Of a stretch of DNA of 7,858 nt, positions 1-6,901 are shown piece by piece (within the stretch, counting starts at the first letter, position 1; each line of letters begins with the position of its first letter). The notes below the pieces were generated by a model, which was given only the letters and a program-made list of their open reading frames with translations, ran no database searches and had not been told where the DNA came from. Origin of the DNA: Comamonadaceae bacterium (GTDB lineage Bacteria; Pseudomonadota; Gammaproteobacteria; Burkholderiales; Burkholderiaceae_C); contig CANHKH010000148.1 of NCBI GenBank assembly GCA_947460165.1, positions 1 to 7,858 on the forward strand, given 5' to 3'. The translations under genes were made by a program, and so were the position numbers.

Positions 1-1347
1 GTTTTGCGGCGGCGCGCCATGGCCAGGACCCGTTTCAAACAAGGGGTTATCGTCGCCAGCGGCATGGAGCGCCGAGTCGGTGTAAGCGTGTGGGCGCGAG
101 GTGCGCCAGTGGTAGAGCGGGCGCACAAAGTCTTGCGTGAGCGAGAGCGAGAGCACGCTGTCGCGCAGCAGCTTGAAGCCGCGCGTGGGCGGCGCCATGA
201 AGCGCGTGCTTTTGCCCGCTTCTTCGATGATCTCGCGCGCCGCGCCCACCCGCTCGCGGCTGTGGTTGGCCAGCAGGCGGCGGTCGGCCAGGCCTCGCAC
301 CACCATGGCCAAATGCCAGCCCAGGGACTGCGCGTCCTGAAAGGCCGTATTGGCCCCGCGCACGCCAAAAATGGGCAGCAGGTGCGCGGCATCGCCCGTG
401 AAAATCACCCGGCCGTGCACAAAGTCGGGCAGGGTCAGGGTTCGCGCGGAGTACACGGACGACCAGTCCAGCTCCCAGGCTCTGTCCGGGTACCCAAGCA
501 TGGCGAGCGTGGCGTTGATGCGCGTTTGGAGCGCCTCGGGCTGCAAAGCGTCTTGCGGACTTTCCCCTGCGGGCAATTGGTAGTCCACGCGCCACATGCC
601 ATGCGGTTGGCGGTGCACCAGCACCGTGTTGCCCGGGTTCCAGTCGGGGTCGAAAAAAGCCAGTCGCTCGGTGGGCAAAGGCAGGTCGCAGCGGATGTCG
701 GCAATGACAAAGTGGCCCTCGTAAGAAGCGCCTTCCATCTGCAGCTTCAGGGCGCTGCGCAGGCCAGAGCGGCCGCCGTCGGCCGCGATCAGCCACTCGG
801 TCTCCATCGTGTAGGGGCCGGCCGGGGTGTCCACGGTGACGCTGGCGTGGCTGGCCTGCTGGGCCACGGCCTCGACCTTGTTGCCCCAGCGAAGCTCAAT
901 CAGCGGCTCTTGGCGGCAGGCGTGCAGCAGGTATTCCTCCAAGAACTGCTGCTGCAGGTTGATCATGGGAAAGAAGCGATCGTCCTCGTCGTGCGGCGCC
1001 TCCATGCGGAACACGCGCTGCCCCCTGAAGTAAGAATTGCCAAAGCGCCAGGGCAGACCTGACTCGCTGACCCGCTGGGCCACGCCCACGTCTTGCAAGA
1101 TTTCCATGGTGCGGCGGGTGAACACAATGGCGCGGCTGCCCTCAGAGACCTGCAGCTCAGCGGCCAGCACCACACTGGCCACGCCCAACTGGGCCAGCTT
1201 GAGCGCGGTCACCAAGCCGGCCGGTCCTGCGCCAGCGATCAGCACTTGGTGGCGCGCTTGCGGCGGGTGCTGGTCGGCCAGCCAAGGCGAATGCACTTGG
1301 TAGCTGAAATACAAAGACGGGCGGGCTTGCGTGGCGGGCTGGTGCAT
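1..1347 (-). CDS. FAD-dependent aromatic-ring monooxygenase (MhpA/PheA-TfdB-like), 3' end cut by the window
   Basis: Likely a flavoprotein hydroxylase that uses NAD(P)H and O2 on an aromatic substrate in the cytoplasm. The 449 visible residues, read from the ATG at 1347, show the class A flavin monooxygenase pattern. The FAD-binding Rossmann motif GAGPAGL is at 39-45, followed by EGSRAIVFTRRTMEI at 69-83. The middle motif AADGGRSGLR is at 188-197, and GDAAHLLPIFGVRG at 318-331 holds the second FAD-contact GD pair and leads into NTAFQDAQSLGWHLA. Later, GKSTRFMAPPTRG at 378-390 is typical of the MhpA-like subgroup. The frame is still open at position 1, near a GAPPQN segment that normally precedes the thioredoxin-like C-terminal domain, so roughly 100 residues are probably missing. 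The start lacks a clear Shine-Dalgarno, but no better in-frame start was seen before the end of marR, 24 nt upstream. Co-transcription with marR is likely. The substrate cannot be told from sequence; hydroxybenzoate- or phenylpropionate-type compounds are guesses. Confidence 0.88.
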   Translation of the reverse strand, partial: MHQPATQARPSLYFSYQVHSPWLADQHPPQARHQVLIAGAGPAGLVTALKLAQLGVASVVLAAELQVSEGSRAIVFTRRTMEILQDVGVAQRVSESGLPWRFGNSYFRGQRVFRMEAPHDEDDRFFPMINLQQQFLEEYLLHACRQEPLIELRWGNKVEAVAQQASHASVTVDTPAGPYTMETEWLIAADGGRSGLRSALKLQMEGASYEGHFVIADIRCDLPLPTERLAFFDPDWNPGNTVLVHRQPHGMWRVDYQLPAGESPQDALQPEALQTRINATLAMLGYPDRAWELDWSSVYSARTLTLPDFVHGRVIFTGDAAHLLPIFGVRGANTAFQDAQSLGWHLAMVVRGLADRRLLANHSRERVGAAREIIEEAGKSTRFMAPPTRGFKLLRDSVLSLSLTQDFVRPLYHWRTSRPHAYTDSALHAAGDDNPLFETGPGHGAPPQN

Positions 1348-1371
1348 GTCGGTGAAGGGAAATCGATGGAC

Positions 1372-1833
1372 TCAAACGGGTGTGGAGCGGGCATGCGCTA
1401 TCAAGCGGTCCAGCAGCTGCCCCAGCAGGCGCTGCTCTGGGCCACTCAGGCCGCCAAACATTTCTGCGTTGCGCTGCTCAATCAAGGCCATGGTGCGCGC
1501 CCTGGCCTGGCGGCCTGGGGGCGTGAGCATGAGTTGCACGCTGCGGCCGTCGCTGTCGGAGTCGGCCTTGCTCAGCAGCCCCTGCTCGACCAGGGACTGC
1601 GCCGCGCGGCTGGCCTGCGCTTTGTTCAGGTGGGCCAAGCGCGCCAAGGCGGTGACGGTCAAGGCACGGTTGTCCCCAAAGACGCTCAGGCTGCGGCCAT
1701 CGCTGAGCGACAAGCCTGTCTCCAAGGGGTAACGCCGCTGGCTCTCCAGGTCGGTGAGCTTGTGCAGCAGGTGCAGGCGGTAGCTGAGCTGGCCGGCCAA
1801 GTCGGCGGGCGGATGATCTTGAGGGTCTGCCAT
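1372..1833 (-). CDS. MarR-family transcriptional regulator
   Basis: A 153-residue winged helix-turn-helix protein of usual MarR length, probably a dimeric, ligand-responsive repressor. The N-terminal dimerisation helix covers about 10-35 (LAGQLSYRLHLLHKLTDLE). The wHTH spans about 57-105: the ALTVTALARLAHL helix, the recognition helix NKAQASRAAQSLVEQGLL at 70-87, and the wing ADSDSDGRSVQLMLT at 90-104. The C-terminal helices about 110-148 complete the dimer interface. The frame stays open upstream to 2070, but the ATG at 1833 was chosen because the family normally begins 10-20 residues before this first helix. The extra upstream stretch is proline- and cysteine-rich and lies over the palindrome. 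An AGG six bases before this ATG is a weak ribosome site. The gene sits directly upstream of the monooxygenase on the same strand. The usual arrangement would be autorepression through the 36-bp palindrome 68 nt upstream, relieved by an aromatic ligand; this is inferred. Confidence 0.88.
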   Translation of the reverse strand: MADPQDHPPADLAGQLSYRLHLLHKLTDLESQRRYPLETGLSLSDGRSLSVFGDNRALTVTALARLAHLNKAQASRAAQSLVEQGLLSKADSDSDGRSVQLMLTPPGRQARARTMALIEQRNAEMFGGLSGPEQRLLGQLLDRLIAHARSTPV

Positions 1834-1895
1834 GGCGGGCCTGGGGGTGCAGGGGGTGCGCTGGCCCATCGCGGCAGCGGCACTGAAAAAAGGGC

Positions 1896-1924
1896 ATTGT
1901 GCCTCCATTTGGTTGCGTACGCAA
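1896..1924 (-). promoter_or_regulatory. Possible marR promoter overlapping the palindrome
   Basis: On the minus strand, TTGCGT (1919-1924) and CACAAT (1896-1901) are separated by 17 bases, a sigma70-like layout. The -35 matches TTGACA only in TTG, and the -10 matches TATAAT at four of six positions, so this is a weak call. It gains some weight because the -35 and spacer lie inside the perfect palindrome and the -10 abuts its end, as expected for a repressor-occluded promoter. The leader to the marR ATG would be about 56 nt. Confidence 0.35.
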
Positions 1925-1936
1925 CCAAATGGAGGC
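1901..1936. promoter_or_regulatory. Perfect 36-bp palindrome, candidate MarR operator
   Basis: Two 18-bp arms are exact reverse complements with no spacer; the centre is GTAC at 1917-1920 and the core reads GGTTGCGTACGCAACC. Symmetry breaks at 1900/1937. It lies between marR (minus strand, ATG at 1833) and def (plus strand, ATG at 2054), 68 nt before marR. MarR-family dimers bind inverted repeats of about 16-20 bp near their own promoters, and the core fits that. Another 10 bp of symmetry on each side is more than one dimer needs and could reflect two adjacent dimers. It is not followed by a T-run, so a terminator is unlikely. The role as operator is inferred. Confidence 0.65.
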
Positions 1937-2053
1937 CCTGGAATGGCTATGCACCCCACCGCTGGCGGGTCCACCGCCAGCGCGAACAGGCCCAGTCGCG
2001 TGCACCGCCTGGTCTTTGCGAGGAAAATAGCGCTTTTGAATTTCTGCCCGACC

Positions 2054-2587
2054 ATGAGCACCTTGACCATTCTTCGTTACCCCGACCCGCGCCTGCACAC
2101 TGTCGCCAAGCCGGTGGCGAGCGTGGATGCGCGCATCCGCGAGCTGGCGGCCCAGATGCTGAAGACCATGTACGAGGCCCAGGGCATAGGCCTGGCGGCC
2201 ACCCAGGTGAATGTGCATGAGCGGCTGATCGTGATAGACACCAGCGAGGAGCACGACCAGCCGCTGGTGCTGATCAACCCTGAAATTGTGTGGGCCAGCG
2301 AGGACAAGCGCGTGGGCGAAGAAGGGTGCCTGTCGGTGCCCGGCATTTACGACGGCGTCAAGCGCTCGACCTCGGTGACCGTGCAGGCCTTGGACCTGGA
2401 CGGCAAGCTCCAGACGCACCAGGCCGAGGGCATGCTGGCCGTGTGCATACAGCACGAGATGGACCACCTGATGGGCAAGGTCTTTGTGGAGTACCTCTCC
2501 CCGCTCAAGCGCAACCGCATCAAGACCAAGCTGGTCAAGCAGCAGCGCGACGACGAGCGCTACGCTGACCAGCCGCCAGCGCGCTGA
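2054..2587 (+). CDS. def: Peptide deformylase
   Basis: Removes the formyl group from the N-terminal formylmethionine of nascent proteins at the ribosome; a metal (usually Fe2+) hydrolase. The 177-residue product carries all three family motifs: GIGLAATQ at 44-51, EGCLS at 90-94 with metal ligand Cys92, and QHEMDHL at 133-139 with ligands His134 and His138 and catalytic Glu135. The length is normal. The ATG at 2054 was chosen because MSTLTILRYPDPRL matches the usual N-terminus, although the frame is open further upstream. No good Shine-Dalgarno is visible. It is the first gene of the plus-strand cluster; fmt, which adds the formyl group this enzyme removes, lies two genes downstream. The promoter was not located with confidence in the 220-nt gap shared with marR. 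An AT-rich patch at 2019-2042 is the most likely area. Confidence 0.97.
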   Translation: MSTLTILRYPDPRLHTVAKPVASVDARIRELAAQMLKTMYEAQGIGLAATQVNVHERLIVIDTSEEHDQPLVLINPEIVWASEDKRVGEEGCLSVPGIYDGVKRSTSVTVQALDLDGKLQTHQAEGMLAVCIQHEMDHLMGKVFVEYLSPLKRNRIKTKLVKQQRDDERYADQPPAR

Positions 2588-2592
2588 GCGGC

Positions 2593-3219
2593 ATGCTCAG
2601 CCCCGAGCAGCTGCTCGCTTTCTTGCTGGTGGCGCTGGCCATCACCGCCTCCCCCGGCCCCGACAACCTGATGGTTTTGGGCATGGGCATGTCCAAAGGG
2701 CGCAAGCCGGGCATGGCCTTTGGCCTGGGCTGCGCGCTCGGCTGCTTGAGCCACACGGCGCTGGCCGTGGCCGGGGTGAGCGCGCTGGTGGCGGCCTCGC
2801 CCACGGCCTTGACGGTGCTGCGCTGGGCAGGCGGGCTCTACCTGGTGTGGCTGGGCGTGCAAAGCCTGCGCAGCCAAGGCGGCGCGCGCGCGGGCACAGA
2901 CACCAGCGCCGAGCTGAGCCTGCGCGCTTTGTTTTTGCGCGGCATGCTGGCCAACGCCATCAACCCCAAGGTGGTGATGTTTTTCTTGGCTTTTTTGCCG
3001 CAGTTTGTGCAACCGGACCAAGGCCAGGTGGGCCTGCAACTGGCCGTGCTGGGGCTGGTGTTCACCGCACAGGCGGCACTGCTCTTTGGCCTCTTGGGCT
3101 ATTTTGCGGGCACCGTGGGCGGCTGGCTGAACCAGCGCCCGCAGGCCGGGCTGTGGCTGGACCGGCTGGCCGGGCTGGTCTTTATAGGCCTGGGCCTGCG
3201 GCTGATGCTGGCGCGCTGA
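2593..3219 (+). CDS. LysE/RhtB-family amino acid exporter
   Basis: A 208-residue inner-membrane protein, the normal size for this family, with about six hydrophobic segments. These are roughly 5-30, 40-67, 70-92, 115-140, 146-172 and 184-206. The signature SPGPDN is at 20-25 in the first segment, and the second conserved NPK (124-126) precedes VVMFFLAFLPQFV. Family members export amino acids such as lysine, homoserine, threonine or leucine; which one this protein moves cannot be told. It starts 5 nt after the def stop, with the GAGCGG overlapping that stop serving at best as a weak ribosome site, so it is probably co-transcribed and translationally coupled to def. It separates def from fmt, which are often adjacent in bacteria. 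Confidence 0.92.
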   Translation: MLSPEQLLAFLLVALAITASPGPDNLMVLGMGMSKGRKPGMAFGLGCALGCLSHTALAVAGVSALVAASPTALTVLRWAGGLYLVWLGVQSLRSQGGARAGTDTSAELSLRALFLRGMLANAINPKVVMFFLAFLPQFVQPDQGQVGLQLAVLGLVFTAQAALLFGLLGYFAGTVGGWLNQRPQAGLWLDRLAGLVFIGLGLRLMLAR

Positions 3220-3265
3220 GCGGGCCGCGTACCCCCTTTGAATGAGAAAGATCAGGTAATTTTTG

Positions 3266-4231
3266 ATGCGCATTGTGTTTGCCGGTACCCCCGAATTTGC
3301 CAAGGTCGCCCTCGCCCGCCTGCATGGCGCAGGCGTGGAGATCGCGCTGGTGATGAGCCAGCCCGATCGCCCGGCCGGCCGCGGCATGAAGCTGCAAGCC
3401 TCGCCCGTCAAGCAGTTTGCGCTGGACCACGGCATTGCCGTGGCGCAGCCGCGCAGCTTGAAACTCGACGGCAAATACCCTGAAGACGCCGCCGCCGCAC
3501 GCGAGACCTTGCAGGCGGTGCAGGCCGACGCCATGGTGGTGGCCGCCTACGGCTTGATCTTGCCGGCCTGGACGCTGGCCCTGCCCCGCCTGGGCTGCCT
3601 CAACATCCACGCCTCGCTGCTGCCGCGTTGGCGGGGGGCAGCGCCCATACACCGCGCCATCGAGGCGGGCGACGCGCAGACCGGCGTGACCATCATGCAA
3701 ATGGACGCGGGCCTGGACACCGGCGACATGCTGCTGGTGCAGGCTGTGCCCATCAGCGCCCAAGACCACACGGGCAGCTTGCACGACAAGCTGGCCGAGT
3801 TGGGCGGCGAGCTCATGGTGGAGGCCTTGCAGCGCTTGGGGCAAGGCGCTTTGCCGCGCACGCCCCAACCCGCAGCAGGCGTGAGCTACGCCGCCAAAAT
3901 TGACAAGGCCGAGGCCGCGCTGGACTGGCTGGCGCCTGCGGCGTGGCTGGAGCGGCGCATCCGGGCTTTTCAACCGGCACCCGGGGCCTCGGCCGTGATT
4001 CAAGGCCAGGCCCTCAAAATTTGGCGCGCCTCCGTGGAGCCGCACCAAGACGCGCCCCCCGGCACCGTGCTGGCCGCCAGCGCGCAAGGCGTGGACGTGG
4101 CCACCCGCGAGGGTGTGCTGCGCCTGCATCGCCTGCAAAAAGCCGGCGGCAAGCCGCTGGAGGCGGGCGAGTTTTTACGGGGTTTTGCGCTGCAGCCCGG
4201 CCAGCAGTTCGAGCCCAAGGCTGCGGCATGA
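3266..4231 (+). CDS. fmt: Methionyl-tRNA formyltransferase
   Basis: Transfers a formyl group from 10-formyl-tetrahydrofolate to initiator Met-tRNA. The 321-residue product has the N-terminal Rossmann-like catalytic domain (about 1-205) and the C-terminal tRNA-binding OB-like domain (about 212-310). Catalytic residues in the E. coli pattern are present with a shift of seven: Asn113 and His115 in NIHASLLPRWRGAAP and Asp151 in MDAGLDTGDML. The tRNA-acceptor loop QPDRPAGRGMKLQASPVK is at 32-49. A TTG lies directly before the ATG; the ATG at 3266 is preferred because MRIVFAGTPEF is the standard start and an AGG lies nine bases before it. It follows the exporter by 46 nt and its stop overlaps the azlC start. 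Confidence 0.97.
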   Translation: MRIVFAGTPEFAKVALARLHGAGVEIALVMSQPDRPAGRGMKLQASPVKQFALDHGIAVAQPRSLKLDGKYPEDAAAARETLQAVQADAMVVAAYGLILPAWTLALPRLGCLNIHASLLPRWRGAAPIHRAIEAGDAQTGVTIMQMDAGLDTGDMLLVQAVPISAQDHTGSLHDKLAELGGELMVEALQRLGQGALPRTPQPAAGVSYAAKIDKAEAALDWLAPAAWLERRIRAFQPAPGASAVIQGQALKIWRASVEPHQDAPPGTVLAASAQGVDVATREGVLRLHRLQKAGGKPLEAGEFLRGFALQPGQQFEPKAAA

Positions 4232-4968
4232 ATCGCTTGCTGCGCCTGTGGCGCGACGAGGAATTCCGCACCGGTGCGCGCGAGATGGCCAGTGTGGCCC
4301 CGGGCCTGGCGTCCTGGGGCCTGATGACCGGCGTGGCCATGGCCAATTCAGGCATGAGCACGGTGGAGGTGCTGATGATGGGCGTGCTGGTCTATGCCGG
4401 CAGCTCGCAACTGGCCGCCCTGCCGCTGATTGCAGCGGGTGCGCCTCTGTGGGTGGTGCTGGCCACGGCTTTTTGCGTGAACCTGCGCTTTGTGGTGTTC
4501 AGCGCCCACCTGCGCGACTACATGATGCACCTGAGCTTGCCGCAGCGGCTGTGGCGCGGCTACCTCACCACCGACCTGACTTATGTGCTGTTCGTGCAGC
4601 GCCACCCCAAGCCTGGTGAAAACGCGGCCCAACACCAACAGCAGATGAACTACCTGTTGGGCAGCTGTGCCTTGGGCTGGGTCAGCTGGACCACCCTGTC
4701 TCTGGTGGGCATCGGCTTTGCCCACGCCATCCCACAGGCCTGGGGCCTGGGTTTTGCGGGCATTTTGGCCTTGCTGGGCATTTTGTGTTCGCTGGTCAGC
4801 ACGCGGCTGCGCGCGCTGTCGGCGGTGGTGGCCGGCACGGCGGCCGTGGCCGCCTTTGCCCTGCCGCTCAAGCTCAACATTTTGGTCGGCATTGCAGCGG
4901 CGGTGTGCGTGTGCATGCTGCTGGAAAAAACGGCCTCGGCCGCGCCCGGCACAAACGAGAAAGCATGA
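4228..4968 (+). CDS. azlC: AzlC-family branched-chain amino acid exporter, large subunit
   Basis: A 246-residue integral membrane protein of the AzlC/YgaZ family. With AzlD/YgaH it forms an inner-membrane exporter for branched-chain amino acids and related compounds such as valine or methionine. The family pattern is clear: GLMTGVAMA early, YAGSSQLAALPLIAAGAP at 56-73, VNLRFVVFSAHL at 84-95, and YLTTDLTYVLF from 112. Hydrophobic helices then fill about 137-240. The start ATG at 4228 overlaps the fmt stop as ATGA. An AAGG seven bases upstream supports this start, although the frame is open further back inside fmt. azlD follows after 10 nt. The substrate is inferred from the family only. Confidence 0.93.
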   Translation: MNRLLRLWRDEEFRTGAREMASVAPGLASWGLMTGVAMANSGMSTVEVLMMGVLVYAGSSQLAALPLIAAGAPLWVVLATAFCVNLRFVVFSAHLRDYMMHLSLPQRLWRGYLTTDLTYVLFVQRHPKPGENAAQHQQQMNYLLGSCALGWVSWTTLSLVGIGFAHAIPQAWGLGFAGILALLGILCSLVSTRLRALSAVVAGTAAVAAFALPLKLNILVGIAAAVCVCMLLEKTASAAPGTNEKA

Positions 4969-4978
4969 GAGGGCTGCC

Positions 4979-5317
4979 ATGAATTCAGACACCGACTTCT
5001 GGACTGTAGTCACCATCCTCGCGATGGTGGCTTGCACGGTGGTGACCCGCAGTTTTTTCTTCATCTCCAGCCAGCCCTGGACCTTGCCAAGCTGGCTCAA
5101 GCGCGGGCTGAATTACGCGCCGATTGCCGCGCTGGCCTCGGTGATCGTGCCCGAGATGGTCATGAGCCAAGGCCAGTTGATTGGCACTTGGCAAGATGCG
5201 CGGCTGTTTGCAGTGGCCGCTGGCGTGGCCTGGTATTTCTACAAACGCGGCATCTTTGGCACCATCGTCTGCGGCATGGCGGTCTATGTGCCACTGCACA
5301 TGGGCCTGGGCTGGTGA
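4979..5317 (+). CDS. azlD: AzlD-family branched-chain amino acid exporter, small subunit
   Basis: A 112-residue protein with four likely membrane helices (about 6-28, 42-60, 72-88 and 90-108), the standard AzlD size. Typical features are the VVTRSFFFI segment near 20-28, LNYAPIAALASVIVPEM at about 47-63, and the C-terminal pair of helices ending in VPLHMGLGW. It works with AzlC as the small subunit of the exporter. GAGAGGG at 4967-4973, overlapping the azlC stop, gives a convincing ribosome site five bases before the ATG, so the two subunits are very likely translated from one message. It is the last gene of the def-fmt cluster before the gap in front of pgk. Confidence 0.92.
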   Translation: MNSDTDFWTVVTILAMVACTVVTRSFFFISSQPWTLPSWLKRGLNYAPIAALASVIVPEMVMSQGQLIGTWQDARLFAVAAGVAWYFYKRGIFGTIVCGMAVYVPLHMGLGW

Positions 5318-5399
5318 CGGCCTGCAAAGCTGCAGCAAGCCTGAGCGCCCCGAGGCCAACGGTCCGCTGAAAGCGCGCCGCACACGCATTGTGGGCACT

Positions 5400-5427
5400 T
5401 TGTCACCAGCACATGGCCTCCTACAAT
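5400..5427 (+). promoter_or_regulatory. Sigma70-type promoter for pgk
   Basis: TTGTCA (5400-5405) and TACAAT (5422-5427) are separated by 16 bases; each hexamer matches the consensus at five of six positions. Transcription would start near 5434, leaving a leader of about 90 nt before the pgk ATG at 5524. This is the best promoter-like site I found in the window and suggests pgk is transcribed independently of azlCD. The rest of the 206-nt azlD-pgk gap holds only short inverted repeats. Confidence 0.6.
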
Positions 5428-5523
5428 CGCAACCCGCTCGCCTTGCAGGGCCTTGAACCAGGCCAACCCCGCTGCAGGCCCCCCTTGACGTCAACGAGCT
5501 GACTTGCCCTCGGCACCGCCCCC

Positions 5524-6717
5524 ATGAACTTCATTCGCTTTTCCGATCTGTGCGCCCAAGGCCGTGTACAGGGCCAGCGCGTTTTCATCCGTGCCGACCT
5601 GAACGTGCCCCAAGACGATGCCGGGCGCATCACCGAAGACACCCGCATACGCGCCTCGCTGGCCTGCATTCGCCTGGCGCTGGACGCGGGCGCCGCCGTC
5701 ATGGTCACCTCGCACCTGGGTCGGCCCACAGAAGGCCAGTTCAAGCCCGAAGACTCGCTGGCCCCGGTGGCCCAGCGCATGAGCGAGCTCTTGGGCCGCC
5801 CCGTGCCGCTGGTGTCCGACTGGTTGGATGGTGTTGAGGTCGCGCCCGGCCAGCTGGTGCTGCTGGAGAACTGCAGGCTCAACCCGGGCGAGAAGAAAAA
5901 CAAGACCGAGCTGGCCCAAAAAATGGCCGGCCTGTGCGACATTTTTGTGCACGATGCCTTTGGCACCGCCCACCGCGCCGAGGCCTCCACTTACGGGATT
6001 GCGCAGTTTGCCAAAGTGGCCTGCGCAGGCCCTTTGCTGGCCGCAGAGATGGACGCCATCGCCCAAGCCCTGGCCGCGCCCAAACGCCCGCTGGTGGCCA
6101 TCGTGGCGGGCAGCAAGGTCTCCACCAAGCTGAGCATTTTGGAGGCGCTGGCCAAGAACGTGGACCAGCTCATTGTGGGCGGCGGCATTGCCAACACCTT
6201 CATGCTGGCCGCCGGCCTGCCCATTGGCAAAAGCCTGGCCGAGGCCGAGCTGGTGGGCCAAGCCCAGGCGGTGATCGCGGCCATGAAGGCACGCGGCGCC
6301 GAGGTGCCCATTCCCACCGACGTGGTGGTGGCCAAGCGCTTCGCACCCGACGCACCCGCCACCATCAAAAAAGCCAGCGAGGTGGAGGTCGACGACCTGA
6401 TTTTGGACATAGGCCCCGAAACCACCGCACGCCTGGCCGCGCAGCTCATGGCGGCCGGCACCATTGTGTGGAACGGCCCGGTGGGCGTGTTTGAATTCGA
6501 CGCCTTTGCCCAAGGCACCGAAGGCATTGCCCGCGCGATCGCGGCAAGCCCCGCCTTTTCAATCGCAGGCGGCGGCGACACCCTGGCCGCCATTGCCAAG
6601 TACGGCATTGAAAAACAGGTGGGCTACATCTCCACCGGCGGCGGCGCCTTCTTGGAGGTGCTGGAAGGCAAGACCTTGCCGGCCTTTGAGATTTTGCAAA
6701 AGCGGGCGGAGGGCTGA
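5524..6717 (+). CDS. pgk: Phosphoglycerate kinase
   Basis: Catalyses the reversible transfer of phosphate from 1,3-bisphosphoglycerate to ADP in glycolysis and the reverse reaction in gluconeogenesis or carbon fixation; cytoplasmic. The 397-residue product is of normal bacterial length with both domains. In the N-terminal substrate domain, RADLNVP is at 23-29 and SHLGRP at 63-68. GSKVSTK lies at 196-202 near the hinge. In the C-terminal nucleotide domain, GPVGVFE is at 318-324, GGGDT at 349-353 and STGGGAFLE at 370-378. The start gives the usual N-terminus, but no Shine-Dalgarno is visible before it. It appears to be a single-gene unit driven from the promoter at 5400-5427. No convincing terminator follows, and the next gene is convergent. 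Confidence 0.98.
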   Translation: MNFIRFSDLCAQGRVQGQRVFIRADLNVPQDDAGRITEDTRIRASLACIRLALDAGAAVMVTSHLGRPTEGQFKPEDSLAPVAQRMSELLGRPVPLVSDWLDGVEVAPGQLVLLENCRLNPGEKKNKTELAQKMAGLCDIFVHDAFGTAHRAEASTYGIAQFAKVACAGPLLAAEMDAIAQALAAPKRPLVAIVAGSKVSTKLSILEALAKNVDQLIVGGGIANTFMLAAGLPIGKSLAEAELVGQAQAVIAAMKARGAEVPIPTDVVVAKRFAPDAPATIKKASEVEVDDLILDIGPETTARLAAQLMAAGTIVWNGPVGVFEFDAFAQGTEGIARAIAASPAFSIAGGGDTLAAIAKYGIEKQVGYISTGGGAFLEVLEGKTLPAFEILQKRAEG

Positions 6718-6745
6718 GCTGGCGGGCAAGCTTGCTCGGCCCCCC

Positions 6746-6901
6746 TCACAAGCTGGGCGGCAGGGCACTTTCTGGAATCAGCGCCAGCAGATCGGTCATG
6801 CTCACTTTGACGCCAGACTGATGCAGCAGCGTGGTGACCCCAGCAAGGGCTCGGGCTTTACCCCGCAACTCGCCATGCAAGCGCTTCTGCTGCCAGGGCA
6901 T
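6746..6901 (-). other. Small open frame overlapping the 3' end of hicB, of doubtful reality
   Basis: A 51-residue reading frame starts at the ATG at 6901, inside hicB but in another frame, and continues past the hicB stop almost to pgk. Its second half, LLHQSGVKVSMTDLLALIPE, looks more protein-like than most antisense or off-frame translations here. It could be a small protein, an ancestral C-terminal extension of the antitoxin lost by frameshift, or chance. I recognise no family and see no dedicated ribosome site. Confidence 0.15.

Noticed and set aside
4..2220. Long plus-strand open frames (4-1062 and 1093-2220) opposite the monooxygenase and marR
   Set aside because: Their translations are Ala/Gly/Arg/His/Gln-rich without family motifs. 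The opposite strand encodes a recognisable monooxygenase and MarR, so these are GC-driven antisense frames.
2560..5100. Long minus-strand open frames (2560-3534, 3182-4138, 4348-5100) under the exporter, fmt and azlC
   Set aside because: They lie antisense to strongly recognised genes and have low-complexity composition typical of high-GC shadow frames.
5322..5335. Small hairpin (CTGCA-AAGC-TGCAG) after azlD as a terminator
   Set aside because: A five-bp stem without a T-run is too weak for an intrinsic terminator.
5485..5494. TTGACGTCAA palindrome in the pgk leader
   Set aside because: A 10-bp palindrome can occur by chance, and no -10 element lies at the right distance for TTGACG to be a second promoter.
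5491..6513. 340-codon minus-strand open frame opposite pgk
   Set aside because: It is entirely antisense to a complete phosphoglycerate kinase, is His/Gly/Gln-rich, and has no recognisable domain.
6718..6760. Inverted repeats around GCAAGCTTGC between pgk and hicB as a bidirectional terminator
   Set aside because: The stems are short or leave no proper loop, and there is no T-run on either strand.
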